This document shows, one piece after another, positions 41,839-50,303 of a stretch of 64,000 nucleotides of DNA. This stretch comes from Streptomyces sp. NBC_00358 (GTDB taxonomy: Bacteria > Actinomycetota > Actinomycetes > Streptomycetales > Streptomycetaceae). A program made the translations under genes and the position numbers. Where the stretch lies: assembly GCF_036099295.1 (NCBI RefSeq), contig NZ_CP107976.1:1178001-1242000 (forward strand). The letters run 5' to 3'. Each line of letters opens with the position of its first letter. Position 1 is the first letter of the stretch. The notes under the pieces were generated by a model, which searched no databases, was not told the origin of the DNA, and saw nothing but the letters and a program-made list of their open reading frames with translations.

Positions 41839-42519
41839 ATGCCCCCACAACCCTCTGGGACACCGGCGTTGCCGGTCCTCCCCTATCGGAAGCCCACCCG
41901 GGACCGGGACTACTGGGTCTTCGACGACGTACTGCCCGACGCGGACGCCGTACGGGCCCGGTGCGTCGACAAGGACGACTGGGTCAAGGGCCATCCGTAC
42001 ACCTCGGAGAGCTGGCCGGGTCTGCGGACGATGCCCGGTCTGGAACCGGACGAATTGACGCGCGTAGAGCGGTTGGTGAAGAAGGCCACCGGCGCGCAGA
42101 AGCTGTGGCAGCAGTCGACGCCGTCGGGCGCCACGCTCAACCACAACTGCGTCCAGGTCGTCGGCAAGCACGAGGGTGAGCCCCGCCCCCACACGGACTC
42201 CCGCGCCCTGTGCCGTTACGCCGCGGTGCTCTATCTGAACCCGAACGTCCCCAAGGGCTGCGGGACGAGCTTCTTCCGGCAGAGCCTCCCCGGTGGCCGG
42301 CTGGGCGGCAACGTCGTCGTCGCGCCGCACAACAACCTGGTCGAGGCCCTCGGCACCCGCTTCGTCCCGCCGGACTCCTTCGTCGAGGACATCCGCGTCC
42401 CGCACCGCTTCAACCGGCTGCTCGTCTACAACGCCAACCTGATGCACAGTGCCACCGACTACTGCGGCACCACCATGGAGGACAAGCGGATGACCGCGGT
42501 CTTCTTCTGGATGGCGTGA
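41839..42519 (+). CDS. DUF6445 family protein, putative 2-oxoglutarate/Fe(II) oxygenase fold
   Basis: 226 residues from ATG 41839. It has a pattern suggestive of a jelly-roll Fe(II) oxygenase: His118-x-Asp120 in PRPHTDSRALCRYAAVLYLNP, a distal His203 in NLMHSATDYCG, and Arg217 in MEDKRMTAVFFW, which would bind 2-oxoglutarate. This is the arrangement of prolyl-hydroxylase-like enzymes. The substrate is unknown. A divergent promoter is possible with the peptidoglycan-binding gene 308 bp away; no neighbour suggests a pathway. Confidence 0.8.
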   Translation: MPPQPSGTPALPVLPYRKPTRDRDYWVFDDVLPDADAVRARCVDKDDWVKGHPYTSESWPGLRTMPGLEPDELTRVERLVKKATGAQKLWQQSTPSGATLNHNCVQVVGKHEGEPRPHTDSRALCRYAAVLYLNPNVPKGCGTSFFRQSLPGGRLGGNVVVAPHNNLVEALGTRFVPPDSFVEDIRVPHRFNRLLVYNANLMHSATDYCGTTMEDKRMTAVFFWMA

Positions 42520-42723
42520 TCCGGACCGACCACGGGGCCGGTCCTCGGCGTCATGAACGGCCCCGGACCACGGAGTCCAGGGCCGCTGTCCGTCATGCCG
42601 GGCCGAATCGGTAGTTGAAGGGTCTTCGATTTCGAGGCGAAAACCGGGCATTCCCGGACCACCGCCCGATTACATCTCCGCCAAGTCCTGGTGGCCGGGA
42701 GATGTGCTCGTCATGATGAGCGC

Positions 42724-43083
42724 ATGACCTTGGCCTCCAGAGCCATGACGCGACTGGCCAACTGGCCGGATCTCGCGGAGTCCCCGCCGAGTTGCGGCAC
42801 GGGACGGGCACTGTGCGCGGCGCAGTGCGAGATCGTCCACTTCCACTCCGACCACGACGTGGACCTGCACCTCACGGACCGGGCCATCCGGCGCTACGAG
42901 GACCACCTCAAGACCTCCACGGCCATCCGCATGGTGCCCGGCTCCCGCTGGGTGACCATCCATCTCGAAGTCGACTCGGACATCGACCTCCTGCTGACCC
43001 TCGTGAGCGTCGCCCTGCAGGCCCATCTCAACGGGCACCTCGCGGGGGACGACATCTTCTCGGCGAGCTGCAACGACCGCTGA
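42724..43083 (+). CDS. DUF5519/luciferase-like domain small protein
   Basis: 119 residues from ATG 42724 (an alternative in-frame GTG start is at 42691). It contains LANWPDLAESPPSCGTGRALCAAQCEIVHFHSDHDVDLHLTDRAIRRYEDHLKTSTAIRMVPGSRWVTIHLEVDSDIDLLLTLVSVALQAH: the alternating strand pattern HFHSDHDVDLHLT, the W-V-T-I-H-L turn, and the D-I-D-L-L segment match the small luciferase-family domain DUF5519. No enzymatic residue set is known to me for the family. Soluble, no signal peptide. Flanked by DUF6445 and the broken TetR gene. Confidence 0.75.
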   Translation: MTLASRAMTRLANWPDLAESPPSCGTGRALCAAQCEIVHFHSDHDVDLHLTDRAIRRYEDHLKTSTAIRMVPGSRWVTIHLEVDSDIDLLLTLVSVALQAHLNGHLAGDDIFSASCNDR

Positions 43084-43290
43084 CGGTCGGGGTCGGGGCG
43101 GATCCGACGCGGACCGTCACGGCCCCTCGGCGACTCCCGGCCGAGCGCTCCTCGCGCGCTCGGCCGGACCCGGATGCCGCAGGCCCTGCCCGCGGACCGA
43201 TCGGGGCACGGGCGAGCCCCGGGGCACTCCGTTCCCTGCCATAGGTGCACCGAGTGCCATCACGTCTGGCGCGATGCCGGTTTCCCGACC

Positions 43291-43775
43291 ATGAACGAGG
43301 CACCGGGGCGCCGCGGGCCCGCCGAGGCGACCACCGTGAAACCGCCGATGCGGGACGCCTTGGCGGGAGCCGCTTTCCAGCTCTTCCTGGAGCGCGGCTA
43401 CGAGGGGACCACCGTCGCCGGCATCGTGGCACTCGCGGGAGCCGGCCGCTCGGGCGCTCCACCGGAGCCCGCCCGGACACGCTGCGCGCGGATGTCGTCG
43501 CCGCGGCCGTGGTCGCCGCGCACAACAACACCCTGCGCTCCTGGCCGCGTTCGGACGGAACGGGGGATGCCGAGAAGGCGGTCGACCGGGCGCTCGGGTA
43601 TGTGCGGAGCACCTTCGACCCCTCCCCCGGCAAGCAGCGGAACGGGGAGCCGGAGGACGTGGTGATCGTCGCCTCACGGCACGGATCAACCCTGGGGCGG
43701 GGTGGTCCGGGAGGTCGAGTCGGCCTTCGGGCGGGGCCGAGGACGGGGCTGAGGACGGGGCTGAGGACGGGCTGA
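43291..43775 (+). pseudogene. degraded TetR-family regulator
   Basis: The start MNEAPGRRGPAEATTVKPPMRDALAGAAFQLFLERGYEGTTVAGIVALAGAGRS is a TetR HTH up to the recognition helix, where the next expected residues (the TFFRHY-like helix) are missing. After a frameshift near 43450-43480 the second frame continues DTLRADVVAAAVVAAHNNTLRSWPRSDGTGDAEKAVDRALGYVRSTFD, a TetR C-domain. So a small deletion with a frame change broke the gene. Downstream a 12-bp tandem repeat runs to the end of the frame. Probably no functional protein is made. Confidence 0.7.
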
Positions 43776-43785
43776 GGACGGATCG
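43739..43785. repeat. short tandem repeat, about four copies of a 12-bp unit
   Basis: The unit GAGGACGGGGCT repeats about four times, with one copy a base shorter, at the end of the broken TetR gene. Confidence 0.75.
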
Positions 43786-43911
43786 GGCCGGCCGCGTTCT
43801 CCCCCCAGACGGTACGGAGTACTTTACGAGTGACACTGAGTGCCATAACCTGTGCTCGTGCACGGTGATCCGCGCACAGCAGATTCCGGCCGAGCGCAGG
43901 GAGATGACATC

Positions 43912-44328
43912 GTGTACCACCCAGGAATCGCCCTTCACCCGGGCATCAGCTCCGCCACGGACCTGCTCGACACAGGTTCCGCGGAGCGTGCGGGGGACGT
44001 ACTGCTCTTCCAGCGGTGCCACTGGTGTGCCACCGCCATGTTCAACCGCCTCCTCTGCCCCGTCTGCGCGGGCAGCGACCTGCGGACGGAGGCGAGCGCG
44101 GGCACGGGCGTCGTGCGCCACTCCACGGTGATCCACCGCAACACCCCGGCGGCCCGCAACGTCTCCCTCATCGAGATGGCGGAGGGCTTCACGGTCCGGG
44201 GCCGGGTCATGGGTTCACCCGCCACCATCCACAGCGGCGACCGGGTCCAACTCTCCACCGCCCAGGACCCGGTGCGCCGGCAGCCGGTGTTCCAGCTCGT
44301 CGACGGCCCGTACGGCGGCTGGAACTGA
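43912..44328 (+). CDS. Zn-ribbon/OB-fold protein (DUF35-like)
   Basis: 138 residues from GTG 43912, eight bases after AGGGAG. A zinc ribbon is formed by CHWCATAMFNRLLCPVCAGSDL (two CxxC pairs), and the following strands VVRHSTVIHRNTPAARNVSLIEMAEGFTVRGRVMGSPATIHSGDRVQL match the OB-fold of DUF35 proteins that accompany acyl-CoA thiolase-like or ketosynthase enzymes. No thiolase partner is adjacent, so it appears orphaned. It lies downstream of the degraded TetR gene in the same direction. No signal peptide. Confidence 0.85.
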   Translation: MYHPGIALHPGISSATDLLDTGSAERAGDVLLFQRCHWCATAMFNRLLCPVCAGSDLRTEASAGTGVVRHSTVIHRNTPAARNVSLIEMAEGFTVRGRVMGSPATIHSGDRVQLSTAQDPVRRQPVFQLVDGPYGGWN

Positions 44329-44426
44329 GGCCGGCGGACGGCCGGCGGCACCGCGAGCAGCCGTTCGCCCGGACGCCCGTGGTGGCGGACCCGCACACCC
44401 ATGAGCCGGGACCGGACAGCCGTGCG

Positions 44427-44467
44427 CGGCTGAACGAACCGGCATGCGGGACCGGTTCGTTCAGCCG
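44427..44467 (-). terminator. hairpin terminator of the pectate lyase operon
   Basis: 16-bp perfect stem (44427-44442 with 44452-44467), 9-nt loop, immediately after the PL3 lyase stop at 44482. Confidence 0.8.
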
Positions 44468-44481
44468 CCGGGCGTCGGACG

Positions 44482-45288
44482 TCAGCTGTAGGTGACGTCC
44501 GACGTCGCGTATTTGCAGTAGGCGCTGTCGGGGCCGCTGCCGTTGGTCGTCGGCTCCGCGCCGGTGTTGTTGCCGATGTACTTCTGGCAGGGGACGATCT
44601 TCTTGCTGCTGTCTCCGACGATCTTGATGGACTTGAGGGTCGCGCTGTCGCCGTAGTTGGTGTTGATGCCGACGAGTTTGTTGCCCTTGTAGGTCGCCTC
44701 GATGGTGTTGAGATTGATCGTCCGCTTGTACTGCGTCTTGCAGTTGCCGCAGGAGCGGACGAAGGTGCCGAAGGTCTGCACCGCGAAGTTCGAGACGTTC
44801 AGCGTTCCGGCGCCGTTGAACTGGAACACCTTGTCGCTGGCCTCCTTCGCGCCGCCGCCGCTCACCGTGTACACGTTGGACGACGAGGAGCCGAGGAACG
44901 TCGCCGCGTCCTCGCCGACGTCCTCCCACCAGACGTTCTGCAGCGTGCAACTGCCCAGGCAGTGAATGCCGTCGGCGGCCGGCGCCCCGATGATGACGTT
45001 CTTCAGGACGGTTCCCGCGGCCAGTTCCAGGATCGGCCCCTGGTCCTCGTCCTGGTTGTCCGTGCCCAGGTCACCGGTGCCGTAGAGGCGCTTCATCCCG
45101 TAGTCCTTGGTACCGGAGACCGAGATGGTGGAGGAGACGGCCTGACTGCCGGTCGCGGTGGGCCAGGTGGCCGCGCTCGCCGGCGTCAGGGCGCCGCCGG
45201 CCATCACCATGGCGGCCGAGAGGCCGAGCGCGGCAAGGGTGCCTGTGAGAGCGCGCCGCCTGGCGCGCGGGCGTGCCGATGACGTCAT
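44482..45288 (-). CDS. secreted pectate lyase, PL3 family
   Basis: 268 residues. Signal peptide 1-40 with a basic head (RPRARRRALTG) and cleavage near ASAA. The PL3 core follows: QAVSSTISVSGTKDYGMKRLYGTGDLG, DQGPILELAAGTVLKNVIIGAPAADGIHCLGSCTLQNVWWEDVGEDAATFLG, and CNYGDSATLKSIKI-like repeats; the Lys/Asp residues around GIHCLG and VGEDAAT are characteristic of PL3 calcium sites. It cleaves polygalacturonate by beta-elimination outside the cell. Second in a tandem pair with the PL1 gene, separated by 103 bp. The stop is followed directly by the terminator. Confidence 0.93.
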   Translation of the reverse strand: MTSSARPRARRRALTGTLAALGLSAAMVMAGGALTPASAATWPTATGSQAVSSTISVSGTKDYGMKRLYGTGDLGTDNQDEDQGPILELAAGTVLKNVIIGAPAADGIHCLGSCTLQNVWWEDVGEDAATFLGSSSSNVYTVSGGGAKEASDKVFQFNGAGTLNVSNFAVQTFGTFVRSCGNCKTQYKRTINLNTIEATYKGNKLVGINTNYGDSATLKSIKIVGDSSKKIVPCQKYIGNNTGAEPTTNGSGPDSAYCKYATSDVTYS

Positions 45289-45391
45289 GTCCCGATGCCT
45301 TCTTCCATGTGGGGTGGTCGGGGGCCCGGGGGCTGTCGGGTGGGAGGTTCCGGTGAGGCCGCCCGGGCGGGGAAGGGTGACGACGGTGCTG

Positions 45392-46369
45392 TCAGAGCTT
45401 TCCGGTGCCCGCGCCGGACGTCACCGAGGCCACGACGGTCGAGGCAGGCTCGGCGGTGTAGCTGTAGGGCGGCTTGGTGAACGTGCCGACCTGCGAGATC
45501 TCGGTGGTGGCGCCGCCGAGGTCGTTGCCCGTGAGGTTGGCGTAGCCGTCCACATCGCTGTCGCGGTTCGTGGTGACGGCGACCGACGTGCTCCGGAAGA
45601 CGTTGTTCTCGACGAGCATCTGGGCGCCCATACGGGAGTGCACGGCGGTGTCGGCGCCGACGACGTAGTTGTCGTAGAAGTGCCCGGTGCCGAAACGCAG
45701 ACTGGGAATGCGGGAGTTGACGTTGTTGAACCAGTTGTGGTGGTACGTCACCCGTAAGTGCCCGGTGTCCTCACTGGCGTTGCTGTCGCTGTGGCCGACG
45801 AGCGAACCCTTGTAGTGGTCCTTGAAGGTGTTCCAGGACAGGGTGACGTAGTCGGACCCGTGGGTGATGTCGACCAGGCCGTCGTAGTAGTCCTTGCCGT
45901 GCGTGAGGTCGGACGAGAAGGCGTTGTGGTCGATCCACACCTTCGTCGAGGCCTGGACGGTGATGCCGTCGGCGGGCGCGACCGGCTTGCTGATGTTCAG
46001 GTTGCGGACCACGACGTTGGTGACCTTCTTCAGGCGCAGTCCGCCGCCGGTGAACCCGGACGCCGAACCGACGCCCAGAACGGTGGTGTTGGAGCCGACG
46101 TCGACCTGTCCGCTGAGCGAGATCAGACCGCTGACCTTCACGACCTTGGAGGTGTCCCCGGTGACGGCGGTCTTGAAGGCGTCCAGCGTCGTGACGGTGA
46201 CGGCGGTCGCGCTGCCGCCGCCGGTGGTCCCCGCGCCGAAGCCGACCGGCGCGGTCTCGGCCGCTCCGGCCGACTGCGGCAGCACGAGTGCCGCGGCGAC
46301 CGCCAGAGCGGCGGCCCCGGCGGCCAGGAGGGCGGGGCGGGGGCGCTTCCGTGGGGGGAGAGTACGCAT
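45392..46369 (-). CDS. secreted pectate lyase, PL1 family
   Basis: 325 residues from ATG 46369 (AAAGGA upstream). Signal peptide 1-35 (ALLAAGAAALAVAAALVLPQSAGA). The PL1 beta-helix is read as VKVSGLISLSGQVDVGSNTTVLGVGSASGFTGGGLRLKKVTNVVVRNLNIS, DGITVQASTKVWIDHNAFSSD, DYYDGLVDITHGSDYVTLSWNTFKDHYKGSLVGHSD (calcium Asp), and the catalytic Arg in VTYHHNWFNNVNSRIPSLRFG. It cleaves pectate by beta-elimination. First gene of the pectinolytic pair, likely co-regulated with PL3. Confidence 0.94.
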   Translation of the reverse strand: MRTLPPRKRPRPALLAAGAAALAVAAALVLPQSAGAAETAPVGFGAGTTGGGSATAVTVTTLDAFKTAVTGDTSKVVKVSGLISLSGQVDVGSNTTVLGVGSASGFTGGGLRLKKVTNVVVRNLNISKPVAPADGITVQASTKVWIDHNAFSSDLTHGKDYYDGLVDITHGSDYVTLSWNTFKDHYKGSLVGHSDSNASEDTGHLRVTYHHNWFNNVNSRIPSLRFGTGHFYDNYVVGADTAVHSRMGAQMLVENNVFRSTSVAVTTNRDSDVDGYANLTGNDLGGATTEISQVGTFTKPPYSYTAEPASTVVASVTSGAGTGKL

Positions 46370-46863
46370 GCGGGTGTGTCCTTTCGGAGTTGACCGTAGG
46401 CCATGTACGTACACGAACGTTGTACTTGTATCTGAACAGCGCATCGCGTGCGGGATGACATGCACGGACGGAACGTGGGCTACATATGGCGACTTGCCCA
46501 GGTGGTGCGGCTCGGAGATCCGATGTCTCGTATACGAGGGGTCACACGCGGGTCACGCTGTTGAACGGGAACGTAAACGGTAAGCGCTTTCTAGTCAACG
46601 CTTCCCGCAGAAGACATCCGGCCAACTCACGAACCAGGGGGACAGCCGAACTCCAGCAAACCGGGGCGACCCAGAAATGCCGAACGCGGTCGTACAGGGG
46701 CCCCGGCTTGCGGGACCCCCGTACGACCGCGGAACTCACGGCGTCACGGCGTCACTGCCTCACGGCCTCACAACGCCACGACCTCACGGCGTCACAGAGA
46801 GACGGGGAGACGGGGAGACGGGGACGGCACCTCAACGAGGGGCGGCGCGATGGCGATGCGGCG
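46370..46863. promoter_or_regulatory. 494-bp region: promoter of pectate lyases, repeats and possible LacI-type site
   Basis: Holds the promoter of the PL1 gene (AT-richer 46400-46480). An AAGCGCTT core at 46582-46589 inside gtaagcgctttc resembles the central palindrome of LacI-type sugar operators, about 210 bp upstream of the lyase start. Degenerate tcacggc-type repeats at 46735-46795 and three copies of gacgggga at 46799-46826 follow. An 11-bp stem hairpin lies at 46685-46731. None of this codes for protein that I trust. Confidence 0.45.
46685..46731 (-). terminator. hairpin downstream of PPOX gene
   Basis: 11-bp perfect outer stem (46685-46695 with 46721-46731), with further G:C pairing of the interior, about 130 bp after the PPOX stop on the minus strand. 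Confidence 0.5.
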
Positions 46864-47250
46864 TCACGAAGAGACGGTGATGCGGATGCCGACCGTGCCG
46901 CTCTCGCCGCGGCGCAGTCGACTGCCGAGCAGGGTGAGACGGCCCATCACTCCGTACTTGCGGGCGAGGAGCTTGCGGTAGCGAGCGGTCTCCGTCGCGT
47001 CGACGATCTCGGCCCTGGCGGGGATCTGCTCCCCCGTCGGCCTGCCGCGCACGTCGCACGGACCGACCAGGACGTCGGCCCGCTTGCGGATGCGCTTCAC
47101 CTTCCAGCTGTCCGCGACGGTCCAGGCGCCGAGCGCCGCACCGTCGGGCACCACCCACACCGGCGTGGCCACCCCCGTACCGTTCTTGCGATAGCTGGTG
47201 ATCAGCAGATACTTGCCCGATCCCAGCGCTTGCAGCGAGGCCTCGTCCAT
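46864..47250 (-). CDS. PPOX-class F420-dependent oxidoreductase-like protein
   Basis: 128 residues. It starts MDEASLQALGSGKYLLITSYRKNGTGVATPVWVVPDG and contains LGAWTVADSWKVKRIRKRADVLVGPCDVRGRPTG, the split beta-barrel flavin-binding fold (pyridoxamine-oxidase-like) typical of F420-dependent PPOX proteins in actinobacteria. The KVKRIRKR stretch is a common cofactor phosphate-contact region. It would reduce an unknown substrate using F420H2. Stop-terminated by a structured intergenic region; 55 bp from the acid phosphatase gene, same strand, possibly co-transcribed. Confidence 0.88.
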   Translation of the reverse strand: MDEASLQALGSGKYLLITSYRKNGTGVATPVWVVPDGAALGAWTVADSWKVKRIRKRADVLVGPCDVRGRPTGEQIPARAEIVDATETARYRKLLARKYGVMGRLTLLGSRLRRGESGTVGIRITVSS

Positions 47251-47305
47251 GGCCGCAGTGTAAACGGACCGGTCCGCTCACACCGCGGCGCCCGAGCCGG
47301 TCGGG

Positions 47306-47941
47306 TCAGGACAACTGACCGTCGTAGTCCGGCAGCTTGAAGGTGCGCTCGGCGTGGCCGCCGACCAGGTCGGTGGTGTTGTTGCCGACGTTGGCGATGA
47401 TCGTGTAGCCGAGGGACTCGATCTCCGCGCGTTCGCCGGTCTTGTAGGCGCCGACCTCGTCGAAGAGGTCCGGCAGGTCACGCACGTAGAGCCCGTCGAC
47501 GGGGTAGCCGACGCTCTTCAGGTTCCACTTCGTCTCACTGGCGATGATCCCCGGCCGCGCGGTCACGAAGAACACGGCGACGCCGCGGGAGTGCGCGTAG
47601 CGGGCGAGGGCCAGAGACGCCTTGACCGCGGGGGTGGGCAGCTCGTACCACGGGTGGAAGTCGGTCTCCAGCGTGGTGTTGTCGATGTCGAAGACGACCG
47701 CGAGCTTCTGGCCGCCCGCGTTCGCGGTGCGCTGCTCGACGTACGGCACCGCCTGGTCGACGACGGCCTGCACGTCGCTCTGCCAGGTGGCGTAGTCGAC
47801 GCCGGCCGTGGCGGACGTGCTCGCGACCTCCGGGGCCGGGGCGGCGGCGGCCGATCCGGCCGCGGTGACCGTCCCTCCGATCCCCAGCGCCACTACCGCC
47901 GACACCACGCCCATCCGGCGCACCACACCGTGTCCCGTCAT
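47306..47941 (-). CDS. secreted HAD acid phosphatase (class B type)
   Basis: 211 residues. Signal peptide 1-35 (MGVVSAVVALGIGGTVTAAGSAAAAP). The HAD motif is VVFDIDNTTLE with Asp85 and Asp87, then ARYAHSRGVAVFFVTARPG (motif II Thr), GAYKTGERAEIESLGY with the motif III lysine, and TIIANVGNNTTDLVGGHAERTFKLPDYDGQLS, the usual C-terminus of secreted acid phosphatases. It should dephosphorylate organic phosphates outside the cell. Divergent from the NADH dehydrogenase gene across 292 bp. Confidence 0.9.
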   Translation of the reverse strand: MTGHGVVRRMGVVSAVVALGIGGTVTAAGSAAAAPAPEVASTSATAGVDYATWQSDVQAVVDQAVPYVEQRTANAGGQKLAVVFDIDNTTLETDFHPWYELPTPAVKASLALARYAHSRGVAVFFVTARPGIIASETKWNLKSVGYPVDGLYVRDLPDLFDEVGAYKTGERAEIESLGYTIIANVGNNTTDLVGGHAERTFKLPDYDGQLS

Positions 47942-48233
47942 GCCTGTCCCCTTTTCTTCTCACGTCCGCTGTTTCACGTCTGCCGCGCGCAACTGCCGTG
48001 CGCATCCGCTGATGGAGCACGCGTTCATCGCGGCGGCGACGGTGCCTGGTCATGGACCGTCGTCGCGGCAGACATGATCCTGGCAGCGCGTGTACGGAGG
48101 GGGAAGAGGTAGTTACTGATCGGTAGAGATCGTGCTTCGTGCGACCGGTGGTACCCGCGGTGCAGTGGCAGAGGTCCGCGACCCGTGTGAGCCTGGGGCT
48201 CGCGGCTGGCACCAGTGGAAAGAGGCTGCTCGG

Positions 48234-49586
48234 ATGCAAGGACCGAACATCGTCGTCGTCGGCGCGGGTTTCGCCGGAGTCGAGGCCGCCCGGGGCCTCG
48301 AACGGATGCTCACCCCCGGCGAAGCCAGAATCACCCTGATCAGCCCCACCGACTACCAGTTGTATCTGCCACTGCTGCCGCATGTCGCCGCCGGTGTCGT
48401 CACCCCCCAGTCCGTGGCACCCTCGCTGCGCCGGATCCTGCGCCGCACCGCGCTGGTGCCGGGCGGGGTGATCGGTGTCGATCCCGGTGCCAAGGTCTGC
48501 GTGGTCCGCAAGATCACCGGAGATCTCGTCGATCTGCGCTACGACTATCTGCTCCTCACTCCGGGGAGCGTGACGCGTACCTTCGACATCCCCGGACTCG
48601 CGGACGAGGCGCGCGGGATGAAGACGCTCGCCCAGGCCGCGTATCTGCGCGACCATGTGATCGCCCAGCTCGACCTGGCCGCGGCCACGTCGGACGCCGA
48701 CGAACAGGCGGCTCGGCTCCAGTTCGTGGTGGTGGGCGGCGGGTACGCGGGCACCGAGACGGCCGCCTGCCTGCAACGCCTGACCACCGCGGCGGCCAAG
48801 CGCTACCACCCCCGCATCGACCCCGGCCTCATCAACTGGCATCTGGTCGACGTGGCCCCGAAGCTGCTGCCCGAACTGGGCGACAAGCTGGGCGAGAGCG
48901 CCCTGAAGATGCTGAGCGAACGGGGCGTGCAGATCTCGCTGGGCACGTCGGTCGCCTCCGTCACCAAGGAGGCGGTCACCCTGACGGACGGGCGGGTGCT
49001 GCCGTCCCGGACGCTGGTGTGGACCGCCGGAGTCGCGGCGAGCCCGCTGGTCGACTCGCTCGGCGCGGAGACCGTGCGCGGGCGGATCGTCACCGAGCCA
49101 GACTTCAGGGTGCCGGGCCTCGACGGGGTGTTCGCGCTGGGCGACGCGGCGGCGGTGCCCGACCTGGCCAAGGGCGACGGCTCCCCCTGCCCGCCGACCG
49201 CCCAGCACGCCGCCCGGCAGGGCCGGCACGCCGCCAAGGTACTGGCGGCGAAGCTGCGCGGGGAGCCCACCCTGCCGTACCGGCACAAGGACCTGGGTCT
49301 GGTCGTCGACCTCGGCGGACACGACGCCGTGTCCAAGCCGCTCGGCATCGGCCTCAAGGGCGCGCCCGCGCAGGTCGTGGCTCGCGGATACCACCTGTAC
49401 GCGCTGCGCACCGGCGCCGCTCGCTTCCGTACGGGTGCCAACTGGCTGCTCAACGCGGTCGCGGGTGACGACTTCGTCCGCACCGGCTTCCTCGCGGACC
49501 GCAAGGGGACCCTGCGGGACTTCGAGCGTACGGATGTGTATCTGACGCCGGACGAGGTGACCGCCCGCACCCGTACCCGCGCGTAG
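48234..49586 (+). CDS. type II NADH dehydrogenase (NAD(P)/FAD oxidoreductase)
   Basis: 450 residues from ATG 48234, with AGAGG eight bases before. The FAD motif GAGFAGVEA begins at residue 9, the second (NADH) motif is VVVGGGYAGTETAACL, and the FAD-binding segment GVFALGDAAAVPD and CPPTAQHAARQGRHAAK are typical of NDH-2. A GLKGAPAQVVARGYHLYALRT segment ends the body. It oxidises NADH and passes electrons to quinone, without proton pumping, at the membrane face. Monocistronic with a divergent acid phosphatase; downstream is the decayed DJ-1 gene on the other strand. Confidence 0.92.
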   Translation: MQGPNIVVVGAGFAGVEAARGLERMLTPGEARITLISPTDYQLYLPLLPHVAAGVVTPQSVAPSLRRILRRTALVPGGVIGVDPGAKVCVVRKITGDLVDLRYDYLLLTPGSVTRTFDIPGLADEARGMKTLAQAAYLRDHVIAQLDLAAATSDADEQAARLQFVVVGGGYAGTETAACLQRLTTAAAKRYHPRIDPGLINWHLVDVAPKLLPELGDKLGESALKMLSERGVQISLGTSVASVTKEAVTLTDGRVLPSRTLVWTAGVAASPLVDSLGAETVRGRIVTEPDFRVPGLDGVFALGDAAAVPDLAKGDGSPCPPTAQHAARQGRHAAKVLAAKLRGEPTLPYRHKDLGLVVDLGGHDAVSKPLGIGLKGAPAQVVARGYHLYALRTGAARFRTGANWLLNAVAGDDFVRTGFLADRKGTLRDFERTDVYLTPDEVTARTRTRA

Positions 49587-49689
49587 GACCTGTCCGGCCG
49601 GACTCGGTGGAGGGTGCCGACGGCACCCGCTGCCGGGTGCGGCCCGGCGGGATCAGCCCGACCCGCCCTCGGGGCCCGGGCCCGCTCCG

Positions 49690-50188
49690 GTCCGGGGGGG
49701 CCGACGCGGCGGCGGCCGAACACCTGGGCGTCGCCCGGCCGATGGACAAAGGGGTGGCGGTCGTCCATAGGGCCGGCCGGCGCGGGTCCGGAACCGGGCG
49801 ATCCGGAGTCGCAGCGGCAATGGTCCGAGGTATCGCCACCTGCCCGGCCCGCGTGTCCGCCCGGGAGCAGGAGTCCGCCGAAGTCCCCGATGGGTCGGAC
49901 CGGGAGGCGATGCTCCGGCACCCGGCCGATGCGTCGATCGGGCGCGGAACCCGCGGGGTTCCGGCTCCGCGGCGTGCCGTCCGAACAGGACGCCCGCCGG
50001 CAGCGGCGGGCCCGCGCCGGCCGGACACCCGCGCGTTCGGCCGCGAAGTCGACGTCGTGGCCCTTTCGCCTCAACACCCCCCAGGTCAAGACGACTTGGG
50101 TGGGGCCGAAGTCGCCATCGGGGGCCTGGACCAGTACCCGCACGGCCCGTCGCCGCAGCCGTTCCCGACGTGAATCGGCCACCTCCAC
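49690..50188 (-). pseudogene. decayed DJ-1/PfpI (type 1 glutamine amidotransferase-like) gene
   Basis: Reading the minus strand, one frame gives VRVLVQAPDGDFGPTQVVLTWGVLRRKGHDVDFAAERAG, the start of a DJ-1/PfpI protein; another gives GVLFGRHAAEPEPRGF; the first frame then resumes with IGDFGGLLLPGGHAGRAGG, the conserved GGLLLPGGHA core. Several frameshifts separate these pieces and no long frame joins them. The nucleophile Cys region is not recognisable. It is therefore a pseudogene that fills the 717-bp space between the NADH dehydrogenase and S1 protease genes; the exact ends are approximate. Confidence 0.65.
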
Positions 50189-50303
50189 GAGACCTCCGGG
50201 CGGGGGTGAACGCGCGGGCGCGGTCGCACGTATGAGTGGAGGGCCCTCGACCGGGGCCCTCGGCGGCGCTGACGCCGCTCCGTACGGCTTCGGGAGCCCA
50301 TGC

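Noticed and set aside
46735..46826. Possible CRISPR-like array
   Set aside because: The repeats are only 7-9 bp, degenerate and without regular unique spacers.
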